From positions 156,001 to 220,000 of the forward strand of contig JAMWET010000160.1 in assembly GCA_024036415.1 (NCBI GenBank): DNA of 64,000 nucleotides. Reading direction: 5' to 3'. The position numbers and the translations under genes were made by a program. The notes under the pieces were generated by a model. It ran no database searches and was not told the origin of the DNA. It worked only from the letters and a program-made list of their open reading frames with translations. Shown here in pieces: positions 59,813 to 64,000 of the stretch (the stretch's first letter is position 1; every line of letters begins with the position of its first letter). This DNA is from Prochilodus magdalenae. Taxonomy: Eukaryota > Chordata > Actinopteri > Characiformes > Prochilodontidae.

Positions 59813-60265
59813 TCGTCTCAGAACAGTTATGCAATGAAATGGTTGAGTTGAGACTCGGTTTGATACTCTACAGTCGGAAGGGAATCATTAATATACATAC
59901 TTTCTTAACATATTAAAATAAAGAGATATAAAAAGGTGTCCCAGCTTTACATCATGACATCACCATGTCAGAACGCGTTGTTACATCGCTGTAATCGTCT
60001 ATTAATGATCAGTTCCTGTCCTGATATTTGATCAGTGATTGAGATTCAGCAATAGTGTGCCCGATTTACACATCTCTTGACGCTTGATACCCTCATTGCT
60101 GCTTTGTCCTCTGTCTCTTCCTTCGGCACAGCTCCCTGCAAGTGTTTAGCTGGTCCAGGGCAGTGTTGGGCCTCTCTCTGATTAAATATTCCCCCATCCT
60201 GTCCATCGATCGGCCTGCCTTCAGCAGCTGCCCAAACCAGAAAGCTACTGCGTGCCCTGCCCTCC
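59813..60265. other. Unique sequence, nothing recognised
   Basis: No feature is recognised. Confidence 0.4.
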
Positions 60266-60290
60266 CACACACACACACACACACACACAC
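60266..60290. repeat. Short (CA)n microsatellite
   Basis: About 12 CA units. Confidence 0.92.
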
Positions 60291-60990
60291 TCACTCAACA
60301 GGGCTTCCTGGGACTTCCCTTCCAAGACTTCTGGCCTTCTTTTTTCTCTCTCCCTCTTTTTTTTTCTCTACACTCAATATATGCAGTGGCTGCATTAACT
60401 AGGCAGAGGAAAAGACAGAGGCAAAAAGGCCTTGCTTTGTCCCTAAAGACTCTGAGTGTTTGTTTTTGGGATTTAACTCGTTCCTTTTTTCCTGCGGAGA
60501 TGTGTGCGGTGTGTGTGCTTATGTCTCTGTCTTTGTATACACAGACATTGCTGCTGCTTGAATATGTATGGTTTGAATATGAGTAATGTCACATAGAGTA
60601 ATGTGTTTATTGGTGCCTTCTGCCTATTATCAGAGTCTGGTAAGGTTTATCGCTCAGTGTATCAAGGAACTGCCTACTTTTATTAGGAAAGCCCATTTGA
60701 TGGATCAGTCATAAACCATTGTTTTAGCTTGACATGTAGGGCTGGGCAATTTTCAAACCAGGTCTGTACTCACATCTCATGGGAAACAAGTGTATCAACA
60801 AACACACAAGGATATTTCACTTTAAAGCTACTAAGTGCTGCAGAGAAGACTTTTGAAGGCCTTGGGTGGTTGAAATGCCTTCATGAATGGTTTTCAGTCT
60901 TGCTTGGAACAGGTAGATCACTGCAGTGATGTGGTTCCCATCAGACGGATTCAACCTGTGATATGTTATTGTATGTAAGATGTAGATGTA
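60291..60990. other. Unique sequence, nothing recognised
   Basis: CT-rich stretch at about 60337-60375. No exon. Confidence 0.4.
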
Positions 60991-61204
60991 GTTGATGTAG
61001 CTCAGTGGGTAACACCACTACTCAGGGTGCCACCTCTATGTGTGGGAGACTGGGGTTCGAATCCCAGTCTGGGTGACTATGCTGAGCTACACCAATAAGA
61101 GTCCTTGGGCAAGACTCCTAACACTACACTGGCCTACCTGTAATCATTAACCTTGTAAGTCGCTCTGGATAAGAGCGTCAGCTAAATGCCGTAAATGTAA
61201 ATGT
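60991..61204 (+). mobile_element. tRNA-derived SINE, full-length copy
   Basis: The tRNA-like head carries an A-box TAGCTCAGTGGG (60998-61009) and a perfect B-box GGTTCGAATCC (61054-61064). The body then matches the SINE at 36355-36569 along its length (CCTTGGGCAAGACTCCTAAC, then GTCGCTCTGGATAAGAGCGT). It ends in a short TGTAAA-type tail. No clear target duplication was found. The intact promoter boxes suggest a fairly recent insertion. Confidence 0.88.
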
Positions 61205-63322
61205 CATGTGTTCACATGGCTGTGGCCAGATTAACATGCAAAAGATGTCAGTCTCGTGTGGGTGGAGTTGGACTTCATGTCTGTAGCGTCTGTGCTCAAC
61301 CCAAAGGGACTTGTTATTACATTCTTATTTAAAGCCACCTTTTTTCCCGTTTCCAGGCCTAATTAACCCTAACATACCAAACATGTTTAGAAGAAGTACC
61401 ATGCTGCCTTTATTGTTAGAGGCACTGCAGTCATTTGTGAGTGAATGTGCACACATCAACAATGGATTTCAGATCTTATTTCTGTAAAGTATATTTCTAT
61501 TTTTAAAAAAAAGTCTTGCTCATGAAGATAATTATTTTTTTCAATGTGTAATTGTCATCGCATATCTAATAGATGCATTCCGAATTACTATAATAATAGA
61601 AAAGTCACAGCATATAAGGCATAAATACCTTTTCAGCTAAATTGCTGAATTATGTGTGTAACTTTAAGGTTTCAGGCCGCCAGTATACATGACCCGTTCC
61701 GCTTTGACCATGATTTGATTCCGTACATTAATCTGACCGAGGATTTTTCCTTAATGGCCGTGCACTTTGAGTCCCCACCTATGACACTCAATAGCCTTTG
61801 TTGACACTGGGAAGAATCAATGTTTGTATAAGTGCGTTTTCGGTCGAGCACTTGGACATTGAATCGGACATCCATCTCATTCCGTCCTGCTTTGTGTGCC
61901 TTCTTTGTGACTTTTGTTTGCCTTTATCACCCTCCGCCCTCTGCGCTGCCCGTCCGTCGTAGCACTAAGACTTAAATGCTGCTAATTGACAGCCATTAGT
62001 GCTGACCTGCCTCCTTGTGTGTACAGCAGCCTGTCCTGATAAGCAGATGTTGGGGAGATAGGAGCCCCTGTCCCTTCCTCTCTCTGTCCCGCTGATGGGA
62101 CAACCTTTGACCTTTAGGTCAGGATGAATTGACGTAGCTGCCACTCCATCGTTAGGGAAGAACGTGTCATCATTTAGGAAAAGGGCGCCCCCCTCGTCTC
62201 CCCCTGTCCTCTGGCTACAGGAGCAGGCCAGAGCTGGTGCCCATTTGTCTTCATCTCCGTCCAGCTGAGAGGAGTTTGGTCTGGATAAACGGAGGATGAC
62301 CCCTTATGGCCTCCAGTTCTCCACTCCTGAAAAGCCTTCACTCCTCTAATCACTCCCTGATAGCCTCAGGTCATTCTGTGTGTCATCTCGTGATGCTTCA
62401 TTAAGGCCAGTGGGACCTTGTAGTTCGGTGGCATGGCTTTGGTGTGCTTTGGAATTTTTTCAGAGTTCTGTTTTAATGGGGTGTGTGTTTAAACGATGCT
62501 GAAAGGTGATGTAGGTGGGTATCCTATTAAATCTGTATGTGTGCAAAATAAACTGCATCGCCTCTCTGCAGCATATTCTAAGATATGAAGTCAAACTACA
62601 TGTCACAGCCGAAGAGTGTCAAAGGTAATGGCCTCCATTTCAGCCCTGTTCGGACGAGGCGAGCCTCTGATGGCAGTTGTTTAGTTTGTATATGCTCAGA
62701 CCGCAGCAGTATCTGAATGTGTTTTATAGAGGTGTGAAAACAGAGTCCGGAGTTGATGGTGTCCAGCGCGTGTATGTGGACCGACTGCGCTCATGGGGAC
62801 GATGTGCAGTGAAGCGAACTGTAAGGGCTTTCACAGCAGCTGGAGGTCATGAAATAACAGACATGGGCCTGTTAATGGGCCTGTCAACACATCAAACTAT
62901 GGGTGTGCGTGTGATATTAGAGGGCAGGCTCGACTCTCTCATCCTTCAGCAGCATGGTGCTCAGTAAAGCAATGAATTGACTCTGTGTGGGCCTGCAGCA
63001 GGCTTTGTCAGCATGGAGATCGAGCAGGGGGCTAATAGTTATGCCCCCCACCCCCCACGCTACTTAAAAACGTTTGTGACACCTTGGCAGATACTCAAAC
63101 ACAATGTCAAGACACAATGACCTACTATCAGTGCTGCATTCTCAGTCATAGAAGACATATTGCTTGACCCGGAAGGAGAGCACGGTCAGCTGAAATGCCC
63201 ACCTCACACAGACACAAGCTTGCCATACGGTATTTCCGCTCCCACAGCTGTAATTTTCTATACTATAACTGTAATTATTGTATATTGCTTATGTATAGTG
63301 ATTATAGTTGAGTGCCTAATTA
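61205..63322. other. Mostly unique sequence; candidate conserved part 61960-62330
   Basis: 61391-61430 is a dispersed-repeat fragment paired with 19401-19440. The part 61960-62330 is non-repetitive and contains TGCTAATTGACAGCCATTAG, a reasonable but weak regulatory candidate. No exon is seen. Confidence 0.35.
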
Positions 63323-63771
63323 CACCCTGTATGTCCAAATGTTTGTAGGCACCTGCTCATTCAGCATTTCTTCTGAAGTCGGGGATATCAATATGGAGGT
63401 TGTCTCCCGTTGCTGTAGGACCAGTTTCTGCACTTCTGGGAAGGCTTTACACTAAATGCTGGAACATTGCTGTGAGGATTTGTTCGTTTTCCACCAATTA
63501 AGTATAACTTAGGTCAGGTTCTGATGTTGGATGATTACTTCTGGATCACGAGCACCACTCCAGCTCATCCTAAAGGAGCTGCATCACTCCAGGAACACAG
63601 TTCCACTGCTCTTCAAACCGGTGGTATGGCTGATGCATTGCGTCCCATTGTACTGGCAGTGCTTTTCTATGGAAATGAATGGTCTGTGCAGCTGTAAATG
63701 TGTGCTTCGGAAATGGGTGTCGCTGAATTCCTGGATTAGAAGCGGTGTCTGAATACATTTGGACATTGGAG
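63323..63771. mobile_element. Probable Tc1-type MITE, 449 bp
   Basis: The left end contains TATGTCCAAATGTTTGTAGG and the complement of the right end contains AATGTCCAAATGTATTCAGA. TA flanks both sides (63321-63322 and 63772-63773). Internal text such as TCTGGGAAGGCTTTACACTA resembles the edge of a common fish Tc1 element, from memory. No transposase frame remains. Confidence 0.65.
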
Positions 63772-63773
63772 TA

Positions 63774-64000
63774 GCTGTAATTATATATTAGGTGTCATAC
63801 CTTACTTACAGTAGCTGTAACAAAACAGTTTCAGTGCTAATGGCCTCACAGTCTGGCAGGTTTCAGTAGTCTTGCTGTATTGCTGTAAGTGAGAGGCACT
63901 CAGTGATGTGGAGTATTTCCCTCGTAGTTATTTCCTTTTGTAGTTATTGTTAGATAACTCACTCAGACTGTGCTTTCAGACAGTTTTAGGGTCTGTGAAA
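63774..64000. other. Unique sequence, nothing recognised
   Basis: It runs to the window end without a recognised feature. Confidence 0.4.

Noticed and set aside
60991..61075. Stand-alone tRNA gene
   Set aside because: The A and B boxes are present, but the sequence continues into a SINE body shared with 36355-36569 and does not fold as a proper tRNA acceptor stem by eye.

Overview
This window looks like a non-coding piece of a teleost fish chromosome, probably a long intron or an intergenic gene desert. The signs are long (CA)n/(GT)n, (GA)n/(CT)n and (TA)n microsatellites every few kb, several Tc1/mariner DNA transposon copies flanked by TA, tRNA-derived fish-type SINEs, a LINE 3' end with a (TTATC)n tail, and no operon structure or dense long reading frames. 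An otophysan host (characin, catfish or electric-fish group) is my guess from the style of the repeats. It is inference, not something I can prove here.

I found no host protein-coding exon, rRNA, stand-alone tRNA or recognisable miRNA. The only protein-coding traces I trust are transposon relics: two 54-codon N-terminal DNA-binding fragments of a Tc1 transposase (6229-6393 + and 32853-33017 -), one C-terminal fragment (55020-55205 +), two decayed catalytic-domain fragments of another Tc1-like family (36058-36346 - and 43138-43440 +), and the C-terminus of a LINE reverse transcriptase (38968-39138 +).

Layout. 1-6000: mostly unique DNA with several candidate conserved blocks, a TA hairpin and GT/GA repeats. 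6044-6576: intact-ended Tc1 deletion derivative. 7470-7760: candidate enhancer-like block. 9704-10356: large foldback element. 11198-13245: pyrimidine and purine tracts with a higher-order duplication. 13990-14264: broken Tc1 copy. 15518-15718: splice-like signals. 17244-17374: GT/CG Z-DNA-type tract. 20450-20900 and 26480-30000: further candidate conserved blocks. 32670-33202: second 533-bp Tc1 derivative. 34861-36640: half foldback, then a SINE nested in a Tc1 fragment. 38968-39353: LINE end. 42787-48015: the most repeat-rich part, with GT and AT arrays, a Tc1 fragment, a Tc1-type MITE, an inverted-repeat element and an 835-bp CA satellite containing a 484-bp duplication. 52864-55258: a TE fragment, a candidate conserved block and a 302-bp Tc1 derivative inside a TA array. 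57980-58600: candidate conserved block. 60991-61204: second SINE. 63323-63771: another TA-flanked MITE.

The strongest result is a small non-autonomous Tc1 lineage. Two copies share exactly the same length (533 bp) and the same internal junction, so the deleted form itself was multiplied, presumably by a transposase supplied in trans. A 302-bp copy is a further deletion of the same family. Calls of regulatory conservation and of recursive-splice-like sites are hypotheses that need comparison with other fish genomes or RNA data.
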